A stretch of DNA of 64,000 nt from Jatrophihabitans sp035642535 (GCA_035642535.1 DASQSE010000154.1:10214-74213), one strand, 5' to 3'. Numbered from the stretch's first letter, positions 28,837-37,579 are shown. A program made the numbers and translations. The notes: generated from the sequence alone by a model not told the origin.

Positions 28837-30075
28837 ATGTTTGTGATTCGACGGACGATGCTGGCTCTGCTCGCGGCGCTGGCGGCTACTACGACCGCGG
28901 TAATCGCGGCGCCCGCTGGAGCCGGCGCGGCGCCGCGGCTGCTGAGTGGCTTGCTGCCCTTCGGCTGCGCACGCCCCGGCGCTGCGCAGGTGACCTGCTT
29001 CGGGGCGGTGCTGCGCGGGGTCGGGTTCCTCGCGCCGGACATCACGCCGGGCCCGGTCGGTTACGGGCCGACGCAGATCCGCGGCGCCTACAAGCTGCGC
29101 GGCACGCTGGCGCACGGCCGGACGGTCGCGATCGTCGACGCGTACAACGACCCGAACGCGGAGTCCGATCTTGCCGTCTACCGCAAGGCGCGCGGACTGC
29201 CGTCGTGCACGACGGACAACGGCTGCTTCCGGAAGGTGAACCAGAACGGGGGCAAGGCATCGCTGCCCCAGGGCGACTACGGCTGGGCCGAGGAGATCAG
29301 CCTCGACCTGGACGCGGTGTCCGCGACCTGCCCGAGCTGTCACATCCTGCTCGTCGAGGCCAACGCGCCCAACACCAAGCCGCTCATGACCGCGATCGAC
29401 ACCGCGGTGCGGTTGGGCGCGGACGCCGTCTCGGCGAGTTGGGGCGGTCCCGAGGACAGCTCCATCCTGCGCGCCGACTCGCACCTGAACCATCCGGGGG
29501 TGCCGATCGCCGCGGCCGCCGGCGACTCCGGCTACGGTCCGCAGTGGCCCGCGTCGTCCCGCTTCGTCACGGCGGTCGGCGGGACGACCTTGCGGCACGC
29601 GACCACCTCCCGTGGGTGGTCGGAACAGGTGTGGGTGGGTACCGGCAGCGGCTGCTCGAGGTTCGAGCGCAAGCCGTCCTGGCAGCACGACGACGGGTGC
29701 AACCGGCGCACGATCGCCGACGTGGCCGCCGTGGCCAACCCGGCCACCGGGCTCGGCGTGTACGACACGTACAACAACTGCTCGCCCGTGCTGCCGCTGT
29801 CGTGCGACACGCAGATCGCGAGCGGCCTGGCTCAGGGGATGAATGGTTGGGCGCAGATCGGCGGCACCAGCCTGTCGGCGCCGATCATCGCGTCGGTGTA
29901 CGCGCTGGCCGGTAAGCATCACAAGGCGCGGTGGGCCTACCAGCATCGAGGCGCGCTCTTCGACGTCAGGTCCGGCTCGAACGGGACGTGCCAGCCGGCC
30001 TACCTGTGCACCGCCCGGAAGGGATACGACGGGCCGACGGGCCTCGGCACCCCGCACCGGCTCGGCGCCTTCTGA
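28837..30075 (+). CDS. Secreted sedolisin-type (S53) protease, tandem paralogue
   Basis: A 412-residue paralogue of the preceding gene, 19 bases downstream. A signal peptide (about 1-30, ending GAGAA) is followed by the same catalytic blocks: EISLDLDAVSATCPSC, AAGDSGYG and GGTSLSAPIIASV. Cysteines in CPSCH, GSGCSRFE and DDGCNRRT are shared with the first copy and may form disulfides. The close spacing points to co-transcription and local duplication. A GTG at 28834 is an alternative start. Confidence 0.85.
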   Translation: MFVIRRTMLALLAALAATTTAVIAAPAGAGAAPRLLSGLLPFGCARPGAAQVTCFGAVLRGVGFLAPDITPGPVGYGPTQIRGAYKLRGTLAHGRTVAIVDAYNDPNAESDLAVYRKARGLPSCTTDNGCFRKVNQNGGKASLPQGDYGWAEEISLDLDAVSATCPSCHILLVEANAPNTKPLMTAIDTAVRLGADAVSASWGGPEDSSILRADSHLNHPGVPIAAAAGDSGYGPQWPASSRFVTAVGGTTLRHATTSRGWSEQVWVGTGSGCSRFERKPSWQHDDGCNRRTIADVAAVANPATGLGVYDTYNNCSPVLPLSCDTQIASGLAQGMNGWAQIGGTSLSAPIIASVYALAGKHHKARWAYQHRGALFDVRSGSNGTCQPAYLCTARKGYDGPTGLGTPHRLGAF

Positions 30076-30086
30076 TCTTCAGCAAA

Positions 30087-30133
30087 TCGGCGCGGGGCCA
30101 CCAGATGTCCTGGCTCTGATGGCCTCGCGCCGA
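30087..30133. terminator. Hairpin after the protease pair
   Basis: TCGGCGCGGGGCCA (30087-30100) pairs with TGGCCTCGCGCCGA (30120-30133) at 13 of 14 positions, with an inner CCAG/CTGG stem. It lies 11 bases after the second sedolisin stop. The remaining bases to the flavodoxin start show nothing distinctive. Confidence 0.6.
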
Positions 30134-30260
30134 GTTGCCCGCCGCCGCTTCCCTTCCACGCTTCGGCGGACGATGCAAACGTTAACCCGCGCGCGAGACG
30201 GCATAAAGGGACCAAAGTCCATCTTTCCGGCGCTAATGGCCTGCGCGTTAGCGTGGATCG

Positions 30261-30713
30261 GTGCCCGTCCTGCTAGTCGTCCACCACACCACGTCGCCTG
30301 CCCTGCAGTCGCTGCTCGAATCGGTGCTGGACGGCACCCGGGCCGAGGGCATCGAGGGCGTGGACGTCCGGGTCCGGCCGGCGCTCACCGCGACGGCGGT
30401 CGACGTCCTCGAAGCGGACGGATTCGTGCTCGGCACGCCGGCCAACATCGGCTATCTCTCCGGTGCGATGAAGCACTTCTTCGACGGCGTCTACTACCCG
30501 ACCCTGACCGCGAAGCCGGGGGCACCGTACGGGCTCTACGTGCACGGGAACAACGACACCGAGGGCGCGATCCGGGCTGCCGAGTCGATCACCAAAGGCA
30601 TGGGCTGGGAGCGGGTGCACACGCCGGTAAGTGTCATCGGCGCCCCGGCCAAGGACGACATCGAGGCGTGCTGGGATCTCGGCGCCACGGTCGCCGCGAC
30701 GCTCGCCGGTTAG
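30261..30713 (+). CDS. Flavodoxin-like NAD(P)H-dependent FMN protein
   Basis: A 150-residue flavodoxin fold protein. The phosphate loop HHTTSPAL (about 8-15) and the isoalloxazine-binding loop GTPANIGYLSGAMKHFFD match the WrbA/flavodoxin family. It probably binds FMN and acts in electron transfer or quinone reduction; the partner is unknown. GTG start. It converges with the pentapeptide gene and their stop codons overlap. Confidence 0.82.
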   Translation: MPVLLVVHHTTSPALQSLLESVLDGTRAEGIEGVDVRVRPALTATAVDVLEADGFVLGTPANIGYLSGAMKHFFDGVYYPTLTAKPGAPYGLYVHGNNDTEGAIRAAESITKGMGWERVHTPVSVIGAPAKDDIEACWDLGATVAATLAG

Positions 30714-31486
30714 CCGAGCCCGCCATCCCCGGGAGCGGTAGGGGACGGGTCGCGGCGCGTCGCGGCCAACTGCGGCTGCGTCAAGTAGAGCGCCGCGCTG
30801 AGGTCTGCGCCGCGGACGTCTGCGCCGCGTAGATCGGCGCCGAGCAGGTCGGTGCGGAACAGATCCGTGCCGCGCAGGTCGGCGCCGATCAGCCGGGCGT
30901 TGCGCAGATCGACGCGGCGCAGGTCGGCAGCACGCAGATCGCGGCCGGACAGGTCGGCACCGCTGTGGTCGGGTGCGTCGGCGCCGCGGACGAGCAAACT
31001 CGCCCGGCGCAGCAGCGGGGCGACCTCGGCGCGCAGCTGGTCGACGTCCAGTTCGGCCAGCGCAGCAGCGTCGCCGGTCGCCAGGCTCTCGACGCGCGCC
31101 TGCGCAGACAGCAACTCGTCGTGCACCGACCGCGCATCCGGCCAGCTCAGGGCCGCCCCGACGTACCAGAGCAACTCGTGCAGGTGCCGCATCGCGCGAA
31201 ACGCCGCGAACATCGGCCGGGCCAGCTCGGGGTGCGCCCGCCAGTCCTGCCCGCCGAAGGTCTGCTGCGCGATCCGCTGACCGGCGCCGAAGCAGTCGTA
31301 CGCCGCGCAGCCGGCGAAGCCCGCGGCCGGGAGGCGGTCGTGAATCGAGCAGCGGAAGTCCGGATGGAGCTGCACGCAAGGCGTCCCGGCCGGCTTGTCG
31401 ATCGCGAAATCGGCCGATCGGGTGAACGGCAGCGCCACGCAGCACAGCGCGAAGCAGTGCGTGCAGTCGGCCCGTAGCTCAGTCAC
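30710..31486 (-). CDS. Cys-rich pentapeptide-repeat protein
   Basis: A 258-residue protein in two parts. The N-terminal 65 residues hold eight cysteines (C8, C11, C15, C16, C37, C46, C60, C65) in a CxxCxxxCC pattern resembling zinc or iron-sulfur YkgJ-like domains. The C-terminal part (about 165-235) has pentapeptide repeats of the A(D/N)LRx type such as ADLSGRDLRAADLRRVDLR, expected to form a right-handed beta-helix. The GTG start overlaps the ECF sigma stop (GTGA). Role unknown; metal sensing or protection of a target are possible. Confidence 0.82.
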   Translation of the reverse strand: MTELRADCTHCFALCCVALPFTRSADFAIDKPAGTPCVQLHPDFRCSIHDRLPAAGFAGCAAYDCFGAGQRIAQQTFGGQDWRAHPELARPMFAAFRAMRHLHELLWYVGAALSWPDARSVHDELLSAQARVESLATGDAAALAELDVDQLRAEVAPLLRRASLLVRGADAPDHSGADLSGRDLRAADLRRVDLRNARLIGADLRGTDLFRTDLLGADLRGADVRGADLSAALYLTQPQLAATRRDPSPTAPGDGGLG

Positions 31487-32454
31487 TCACCCAGCAATAC
31501 ATCAGGCAGCCCGAACGCCGCGAACAGCCGCGGCTCGAGGAAGGCGTAGATGCGCTCGATCGCGCCGTCGCGCGTCTCCAGGACCTGGATGCTGTGCGCA
31601 CGCAGCCGCCCGTCCGCCTCGCGCGTGTAGGCACCCACAGCGGGGCAGCCGTTCGCCCGGATCGGGACGAAGCGTCGCTCCGCCTCCATCGCGCGCTCGG
31701 TCAGGAACGCCAGGACGGCGTCGTAACCGCTGAACCACGTCGGGATCGGCGGCATCTCCAACTGGACGTCGCGGCGCAGCAACCGGGTCAGCAACGCCAT
31801 GTCGGCGGTTTCGAATGCCTGCACGTACTGGTCGAGCAGTCGCTCGTCGACGTCCGATGTCACCGTGATCTCCTCCTCGGATGCCGCGTTGCCGGCGAGC
31901 TGGGCGCGGGCGCGCTGCAGGGCGCTGGTCACGGCCGGCACAGTCATGTCCAGGACGTCGGCCGTGTCGGCAGCGGACATGTCGAGCACGTCGCGCAGCA
32001 GCAGTGCCGCCCGCTGCCGAGCCGGCAACTGCTGCAGCGCCGCGACGAACGCGAGCCGGGTGCTTTCCCGGCGCACGGCCACGGCGGCCGGGTCGTCCAT
32101 GCCGCCCGACACGGCCGAGTCGGGCAGCGGCTCGAGCCAGGGGATCTCGGTGCGCCGGTCGGCCAGCGCATACGGCCCGTCCGCACTCGGCCCCCCCAGT
32201 CCGGACGGCAGCATCCGGCGTCCCTTGTTCTCCAGCGCCGTCAGGCACGCATTGGTCGCGATGCGGTAGAGCCAGGTCCGCATCGACGCGCGTCCTTCGA
32301 ACTGCGGGTACGCGCGCCACGCCCGCAGGTACGTCTCCTGCACCGCGTCCTCGGCGTCGTGGAAGGAGCCGAGCATCCGGTAGCAGTGAACGAGCAGCTC
32401 GCGCCGATGCGGATCGCTGCGCTGCGCGAACTCGGCCTCGTCAGCCGACTGCAT
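31483..32454 (-). CDS. ECF sigma factor with C-terminal SnoaL-like domain
   Basis: A 323-residue extracytoplasmic-function sigma factor. Region 2 contains DAEDAVQETYLRAWRAYPQFEG (about 35-56), region 4 QLPARQRAALLLRDVLDMSAADTADVLDMTVPAVTSALQRAR (about 140-180), and a SnoaL/NTF2-like domain fills the last 120 residues, as in SigG-type sigma factors. In these groups the extension replaces an anti-sigma factor and regulates activity. It overlaps the upstream MFS gene by 14 bases and the downstream pentapeptide gene by four, forming a tight operon. Confidence 0.88.
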   Translation of the reverse strand: MQSADEAEFAQRSDPHRRELLVHCYRMLGSFHDAEDAVQETYLRAWRAYPQFEGRASMRTWLYRIATNACLTALENKGRRMLPSGLGGPSADGPYALADRRTEIPWLEPLPDSAVSGGMDDPAAVAVRRESTRLAFVAALQQLPARQRAALLLRDVLDMSAADTADVLDMTVPAVTSALQRARAQLAGNAASEEEITVTSDVDERLLDQYVQAFETADMALLTRLLRRDVQLEMPPIPTWFSGYDAVLAFLTERAMEAERRFVPIRANGCPAVGAYTREADGRLRAHSIQVLETRDGAIERIYAFLEPRLFAAFGLPDVLLGE

Positions 32455-33853
32455 CGAGCACGGCTTCCGGTTGCGGCTCCACGACGACGACGCGCCGGGC
32501 CCGGGCGACGAACGCGCCCACCAGCGCCCCGGCGATGGCGATCGCCGCGGCGACGTAGAGCGCCGGCGCCACGCCGTCGCGGAACGTGTCCGGGCCGGCG
32601 TAGCCGCCGCGCGCGGCGAACACCGCCGACACGATCGCGATGCCGAGCACGCCGCCGAGTTGGCGAACGGAGTTGAACACCCCGGCGGCCTTGCCGACGT
32701 ATGCCGCCGGCACCGAGTTCATGACCGCATTCTGCCCGGACGGCAGCGCGAGCGACGTCCCGCATCCGGCGATCACCAGCGCCGCGATCGACGACGTGTA
32801 CGGGCTGGCCTGCGCGACGTTGTGGGCGAGCCAGCCCATCCCAACGCCCTGCAGCGCCAACCCGCTGACGAGCAGCGGCCGCGACCCGATGCGGTCGCTC
32901 AGCGCACCGGCGAGCGGGGCGAACACGAACAGCGTCGTCGTCCACGGCATGAAGCGCAGTCCGGCGGCGAGCGGGCTGTAGCCCAGCGAGATCTGCAGGT
33001 ACTGCGCGAACAGGAAGACCGTCCCGAACAGCGAGGTCGTCAGCAGCAGCGTCGCGCCGTTGCCGGCCGAATAGGCCCGGACGCGGAACAGCTTCATCGG
33101 CAGCATCGGCTCGCGCACCCGCAGCTCCCAGGCGACGAACGCGATCGCGAGGATCGCGCCGCCGGTCAGCGTGCTCAGCACCTCGGCGCTCGACCAGCCG
33201 ACCGCATCCGCGCGGATCAGTCCCCAGACGACGCCGAGCATCGCGGTCGACGCGAGTACCAGGCCGGCCAGGTCGGGCCTGGTGCGCTCGCCGCGGCTTT
33301 CCGCGATGTGCCTCAGCGCGAGCGGGATGACGACGGCGCCGATCGGCACGTTGATCCAGAAGATCCACTGCCACGCGATGCCCTCGGTGACGGCGCCGCC
33401 GACGACCGGACCGCCGACGACCGCGAGCCCGGTGAGCGCGGTGTAGATGCCGACGATCGGCCCGCGCTTCTCCGGCGGGTAAGCGGCGGTGAGCAGCGCG
33501 ACGGACAGCGGCATGACCAGCGCCGAGCCGACCCCCTGTGCGGCGCGCGCCGCGATCAGTGTCGCGGTGTTCGGGGCGAGCGCGCAGGCGGCCGACGCTA
33601 CACAGAACAGCGTGATGCCGATGACGAACATCCGGCGCCGGCCGTACCGATCGCCGAGCGCGGCGCCGGTGATCAGCAGTACGGCGAAGGTCAGGCTGTA
33701 GGAGTTGACGGTCCAGTCGAGCGTCGTGATGGACGCGTGCAAGTCGTCGCGGATGGCGTTGAGCGCGGTCGCGACGACGAGTTGGTCGAGGGCCACCATC
33801 AGCGCAGCGGTGGCGGTGAGCGCGAGTACCCAGCGCTGCATGCGGGTTGTCAT
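32441..33853 (-). CDS. MFS drug exporter, DHA2 (14-TM) family
   Basis: A 470-residue transporter with about 14 hydrophobic segments. Motif A GDRYGRRRMF lies near 66, motif C-like GPVVGGAVTEGIAWQWIFWINVPIG near 150. DHA2 proteins expel drugs and toxic compounds by proton antiport. It is the first gene of the MFS-ECF-pentapeptide operon, overlapping the sigma gene. The substrate is not predictable. The C-terminus ends in a hydrophilic VVVVEPQPEAVLDAVG tail. Confidence 0.9.
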   Translation of the reverse strand: MTTRMQRWVLALTATAALMVALDQLVVATALNAIRDDLHASITTLDWTVNSYSLTFAVLLITGAALGDRYGRRRMFVIGITLFCVASAACALAPNTATLIAARAAQGVGSALVMPLSVALLTAAYPPEKRGPIVGIYTALTGLAVVGGPVVGGAVTEGIAWQWIFWINVPIGAVVIPLALRHIAESRGERTRPDLAGLVLASTAMLGVVWGLIRADAVGWSSAEVLSTLTGGAILAIAFVAWELRVREPMLPMKLFRVRAYSAGNGATLLLTTSLFGTVFLFAQYLQISLGYSPLAAGLRFMPWTTTLFVFAPLAGALSDRIGSRPLLVSGLALQGVGMGWLAHNVAQASPYTSSIAALVIAGCGTSLALPSGQNAVMNSVPAAYVGKAAGVFNSVRQLGGVLGIAIVSAVFAARGGYAGPDTFRDGVAPALYVAAAIAIAGALVGAFVARARRVVVVEPQPEAVLDAVG

Positions 33854-33933
33854 GCCCGTACTGACCAGGCGCGGGCGCGGAACTAATCGCGCGCCGACGA
33901 TGAGTTTTCGCGAGTTGCCTAGTCTGCCGTGTC

Positions 33934-34227
33934 ATGGATGATGCGATCGTGGTGCGCTATCGCACCAAGCCGGAGACGGCCGAGGAGAACCAGCGGCTGG
34001 TCGAGGCGGTGTACGCGGAATTGGCGCTGCGCCGTCCGGAGGGCCTGCGCTACTCGACGTTCCGCCTCGCCGACGGCGTGACGTTCGTGCACGTCGCGGC
34101 CGGTCCGGGGCGGGCTGTGCTCGGTGAGGTGGCTGCGTTCCAGGAGTTCCAACGCGGCATCGAGGAGCGGACGGAGAAGGGGCCCGACGCGGTCGCGGCG
34201 ACGCTGGTCGGAAGTTATCAATCGTAG
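33934..34227 (+). CDS. Small protein of possible antibiotic-biosynthesis-monooxygenase fold
   Basis: A 97-residue protein with alternating strands and helices (IVVRYRTKPE, LRYSTFRLADGVTFVHVA, FQEFQRGIEERTE) resembling the dimeric alpha/beta-barrel ABM fold. No catalytic residues can be assigned. It converges with imuB, and the coding ends overlap by ten bases. Function unknown. Confidence 0.65.
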   Translation: MDDAIVVRYRTKPETAEENQRLVEAVYAELALRRPEGLRYSTFRLADGVTFVHVAAGPGRAVLGEVAAFQEFQRGIEERTEKGPDAVAATLVGSYQS

Positions 34228-35786
34228 ATCGCGTCGACCTGCCACTGTGGCGTTCCGGTGCCCATCGTGCCGGTGACCAGGTAGGCGCGGCCCCGGACGT
34301 CCACGATCTGGCAGCGGACGACGCGGCGCGCCGAGTCGGGGCTCCACCAGCGCTCGTCGACCGGCCACGGCCCGGCCCAAGACGTCACAGCAGTTACGTC
34401 GTTGCCCATCCCGAACAGCGCCGGAGGTGCCGGCATCGCGCCGCGCTCGGTGACCCGGACGGGCCGCCGTGCGGCGTCGAGCAACTGCGCCGGACGCGGC
34501 GGGTCGAGCAGCACCGACGGCGCCGGCGCGGGCAGCTGCCCGGGCCACGGCTGCTCGGGGGAGCGCAGTGGGGTGGGCTCGTCGCCCCATGGGACGAGCC
34601 GGGTCCGCTGCCCGGGATCGCGGCCGCCGTCCAGCACCGGCGTCAGCACCGAGCCGTGCCCGAGCAGCGTCTGCACCCGGGCCAGCGCGCGCGCCGCCCG
34701 CTCGTCCGTGGCGCCGTTGCCGCCCCACAGCGCCTGCTGGTGTGCGCCGGTGGGCACCGTCTCGACGGGGACGAGGCGCAGCCGGATGATGCCGCCGGTG
34801 GGTCGATGCGGCCCGGACAGCCAGCCCTCCAACTGCCAGCGCACCCGATCGAGGACGTCCACGGTGGAGAGCACGCCCGCGTGCCGCCAGCGGCGCACCG
34901 CCTCCTCGCCGTTCTCGCTCAGCGCCTGCAACTCGAAACATGCGCAGGCCAGGCCGTGCGCGGCGAGGTCGGTGACGAACCGCTCGGCGACACCGCGCGC
35001 GGAGAACGCCACCGTGTCGACGCGGTCGACGGCCGGCTCGAGGTCGAGCGTGACGGTGAACTCGGCCGGCGGGTGGCGCCCGGAAACCGGCCGCTCGTCC
35101 CGGCCACCGGCCTGCCGATGCGCCCACGCGCCCTCGGGGCCGAAGCGGGCCAGCACGTCGCGAGGCGGCAGCGCGGCGAACGCGCCGAGGGTGCGGATCC
35201 CGAGCCGGCGCAGCAGGTCGATCAGCGGGGATGCTCCGGACGGGTCGAGCACCTCGATCGGCAGGTCGTGCAGGAACTGCCCGGACGCGCCGGGCTCGAT
35301 GATCACGCCACGCCGGGCCGCCTGCTCGGCGGCGAACGCGCCGTCGGCGATCCCGATCAGCAGGTCGGCCCCACCGAGCACGGGGATACCGGCCACGCCG
35401 CGGGAGAGCGCGTGCAGGACGCCCGTCTCGCCGCCGAAGTAGCGGGTGGGGCCGCGCACCCCGATCGCCGCCAGCCCGGGGCGGGTGATCTCGACGCCCG
35501 GCGCGATCGCCTCGAGCGCGGCAACCACCGGTTCGAACACCCGCGCCTCGGCGGCCTCGTCGCGCGGCAGCACGATCAGTTGCGGGCAGTGCGCCTGCGC
35601 CTCGCGACGCCGCAGCCCGCGCCGCACGCCGTGCTCACGGGCGGCGTGCGAGCACGCGACGACTCGGTTGGCCGTGACCACCGCAACCGGCGCGCCTGCC
35701 TCGATGCCCGCCTCGATCCGCGCGGTAGTGACCGGCCAATCAGGGCACCAGATGCAGATACGCCGGTCGGCGCTCGCGATCTTCAT
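34218..35786 (-). CDS. imuB: ImuB, Y-family-like protein of the SOS mutasome
   Basis: A 522-residue Y-family polymerase homologue. The usual start CIWCPDWPV (about 11-19) replaces the catalytic DxD-type residues of DinB, and the acidic palm residues are not evident, as expected for inactive ImuB. It serves as a scaffold linking DnaE2, ImuA' and the sliding clamp (family knowledge). It lies 72 bases downstream of imuA' on the same strand and is presumably expressed from the same SOS-controlled promoter. Confidence 0.9.
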   Translation of the reverse strand: MKIASADRRICIWCPDWPVTTARIEAGIEAGAPVAVVTANRVVACSHAAREHGVRRGLRRREAQAHCPQLIVLPRDEAAEARVFEPVVAALEAIAPGVEITRPGLAAIGVRGPTRYFGGETGVLHALSRGVAGIPVLGGADLLIGIADGAFAAEQAARRGVIIEPGASGQFLHDLPIEVLDPSGASPLIDLLRRLGIRTLGAFAALPPRDVLARFGPEGAWAHRQAGGRDERPVSGRHPPAEFTVTLDLEPAVDRVDTVAFSARGVAERFVTDLAAHGLACACFELQALSENGEEAVRRWRHAGVLSTVDVLDRVRWQLEGWLSGPHRPTGGIIRLRLVPVETVPTGAHQQALWGGNGATDERAARALARVQTLLGHGSVLTPVLDGGRDPGQRTRLVPWGDEPTPLRSPEQPWPGQLPAPAPSVLLDPPRPAQLLDAARRPVRVTERGAMPAPPALFGMGNDVTAVTSWAGPWPVDERWWSPDSARRVVRCQIVDVRGRAYLVTGTMGTGTPQWQVDAIYD

Positions 35787-35858
35787 GCGCCTGGTGGCCC
35801 AGGAGCCCGTAGACGCAGGAAGATCGCCGGCCGATAGGCGTGATCGGCGATCACGGAG

Positions 35859-36539
35859 CTAACCGGCGAGGTCGATGACGTCGGCGAGCGGGGTGGCCGG
35901 CTCGATGCCGCCGGCGTCGGCGGGCAGCCAGAGGCTGGCGGTGTGCGAGCGCGCTGCCTGGCCGCGGCCCTCCGCGACGACCTCGACCTGCCTGGCGCGC
36001 AACCGCCCGGTGCCTACGCCGATACCCGTCCACACACCGTCGCGGGCGTGCAGCCGGACGTCCGCACCCGGCCAGGCTGCCTCGGCTAAGAACGGAACCA
36101 GCACCGCGTCCTTGCTGCGCGCCCGGGCGGCAAGCCGGCGCACGTCGCCCGGTGCCGGCCCACGGCCGCGCGGCGGCCGGGCCGCGACGATGTCGACGGC
36201 GTCGAGCAGGGCGCCGACCGCCGTCGTCCAGCCCTCGCCGGGGGACGGGATCAGCGCGAGCCGGGCGAGATCGACGCCGTACTCGCGGGCCGCCTCGGCG
36301 CTGATGCGCGGGAACCCGACCAGCGCGCACCAGGCACCGCCCGCGGACGCCGCACCCAGCAGCGCGAGCAACAGTGAGACCGAACCGCTGACGCTGACGG
36401 TGCTGCCCCGGCGCAGCCCGCCGGGCAGCAGGGGACTCAGCGCCGGCACCACCGGCAGCGGGGGAGTGGCGCGGAGCCCGACGCGCTGCCAGTCGACCGC
36501 GGTACTACCGTCGGCCTTCCGGATCGCAACGTCGAGCAT
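35859..36539 (-). CDS. imuA': ImuA' RecA-like mutasome protein
   Basis: A 226-residue RecA-fold protein. The P-loop position is degenerate (VSVSGSVSLLLALLGAASAGG instead of GxxxxGKT), typical of actinobacterial ImuA'. It cooperates with ImuB and DnaE2 in damage-induced mutagenesis. The ATG at 36539 follows a perfect LexA box by ten bases; imuB is next in the operon. Confidence 0.85.
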   Translation of the reverse strand: MLDVAIRKADGSTAVDWQRVGLRATPPLPVVPALSPLLPGGLRRGSTVSVSGSVSLLLALLGAASAGGAWCALVGFPRISAEAAREYGVDLARLALIPSPGEGWTTAVGALLDAVDIVAARPPRGRGPAPGDVRRLAARARSKDAVLVPFLAEAAWPGADVRLHARDGVWTGIGVGTGRLRARQVEVVAEGRGQAARSHTASLWLPADAGGIEPATPLADVIDLAG

Positions 36540-36549
36540 CCCTCTATCA

Positions 36550-36565
36550 TCGAACGAGTGTTCGA
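36550..36565. promoter_or_regulatory. Perfect LexA SOS box of imuA'-imuB
   Basis: TCGAAC-GAGT-GTTCGA exactly matches the actinobacterial SOS consensus with both half-sites intact. It sits between the stop of the carboxymuconolactone decarboxylase-like gene and the imuA' ATG, ten bases upstream of that ATG, so it controls the mutasome operon. Confidence 0.93.
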
Positions 36566-36583
36566 AAAGGTCAAGTCGTTCGG

Positions 36584-37165
36584 TTACCCGACGGACGCGA
36601 AGGTCGGGGCACCCGGCTCGTTGGCCAGGCGCGCCGTGCGGGCCAACGTGCTGATCGCCTGGTACCAGCCGCAGAGCAGCACGACGTCGAGAATGTGCGC
36701 CTCGCCGAAAGTGCCGCGCAACTCCAGCCAGAGGTCGTCGTCGAGGTCGCCGTTGCGGTAGAGCGCGTCGACGGCACGGATCAGCAACCGCTCCCGCGGG
36801 TCAGCCCAGCACGCGTCCGCGGCATCGCCGTGGGTCAGCGACCGGAGCTGGGCGGCATCGAACCCGGCGCGCCCGGCGAAGAACGCGACGTGGACGCCCC
36901 ACTCGTACTCGCATCGGCACAGTGCGCACGTTCGGACGATGACGATCTCGCGCTCCCGCAGGGACAGGGAGAGCTGCCGGCCGAGTTGGTAGTGCCCCAA
37001 GGAGAACATCGCCCGCGCCATCGGCAAGTTGCGAGCGAACACCCGGAACAGACCGATCGGTTCGGCTCCTGCGGGCATCATGCGGGCGAGTTGCTCGGCC
37101 ACCTCCGGCTCGTACGGCGGAGACAGCGGCGCAATCCTCGTTACGGATTCAGTAACATTCGCCAT
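36584..37165 (-). CDS. Carboxymuconolactone decarboxylase/AhpD-like protein
   Basis: A 193-residue helical protein of the CMD family. The segment RTCALCRCEYEWGVHVAFF contains a CxxC followed by Glu and His in the arrangement seen in AhpD-like peroxidase partners. It may act in redox chemistry or gamma-carboxymuconolactone-type decarboxylation; the substrate is unknown. It is divergent from an HxlR regulator with two matching operator boxes between and inside the starts, so it is probably redox- or quinone-regulated. Confidence 0.8.
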   Translation of the reverse strand: MANVTESVTRIAPLSPPYEPEVAEQLARMMPAGAEPIGLFRVFARNLPMARAMFSLGHYQLGRQLSLSLREREIVIVRTCALCRCEYEWGVHVAFFAGRAGFDAAQLRSLTHGDAADACWADPRERLLIRAVDALYRNGDLDDDLWLELRGTFGEAHILDVVLLCGWYQAISTLARTARLANEPGAPTFASVG

Positions 37166-37197
37166 GTCCGAACGCTAACGTTACTGATTCCGTAACG
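37139..37197. promoter_or_regulatory. Paired operator boxes for the HxlR/CMD divergent promoter
   Basis: CGTTACGGATTCAGTAAC (37139-37156) and GTTACTGATTCCGTAACG (37180-37197) are inverted copies with a single mismatch. Each is itself palindromic at its ends (GTTAC...GTAAC). One overlaps the first codons of the CMD gene and the other lies 14 bases before the HxlR gene. They are good candidates for HxlR binding. Confidence 0.72.
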
Positions 37198-37210
37198 TCA
37201 AGGAGAAACG

Positions 37211-37534
37211 ATGCCGAATCCCGGCGATCCTGTGCGTGGTTCACGCAGCGGCCGTCCGATCATGGTGGCCCTCGACCTACTCGGCCGACGGTGGGCGTTG
37301 CGCATCATGTGGGAGCTGCGCGACGGACCGCTCGGTGCCCGCGAACTGCGCCGGCGCTGCGACGACATCTCACCGAGCGTGCTCTATGCGCGCCTCACCG
37401 AGTTGCGGTCGGCTGCGCTCATCGACCAGGACGCCAACGGCGACTACGGACTCACCCGCATCGGGGCACGGCTCGGCACGGCGATCGAGCCGCTGGATCG
37501 CTGGGCGCGCGAATGGGCGCGCGCCACCTCGTAG
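37211..37534 (+). CDS. HxlR-family transcriptional regulator
   Basis: A 107-residue winged-helix regulator. The HxlR signature LGRRWALRIMWELRDGPLGARELRRRC (about 23-50) is followed by the wing LIDQDANGDYGLTRIG. It lacks the single N-terminal Cys used by some quinone-sensing members. AAGGAGA (37199-37205) lies just before the ATG. The divergent CMD gene and the inverted operator boxes indicate it controls both genes. Confidence 0.9.
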   Translation: MPNPGDPVRGSRSGRPIMVALDLLGRRWALRIMWELRDGPLGARELRRRCDDISPSVLYARLTELRSAALIDQDANGDYGLTRIGARLGTAIEPLDRWAREWARATS

Positions 37535-37579
37535 CCTGGGCAGATGCGCACCGCCCGAAGCTCTGCGGTGATCTAGCCC

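Noticed and set aside
35826..35840. GCCGATAG upstream of imuB as another WhiG promoter
   Set aside because: No TAAA-like element at 14-16 bases upstream on either strand, and it lies in an operon gap on the opposite strand sense.
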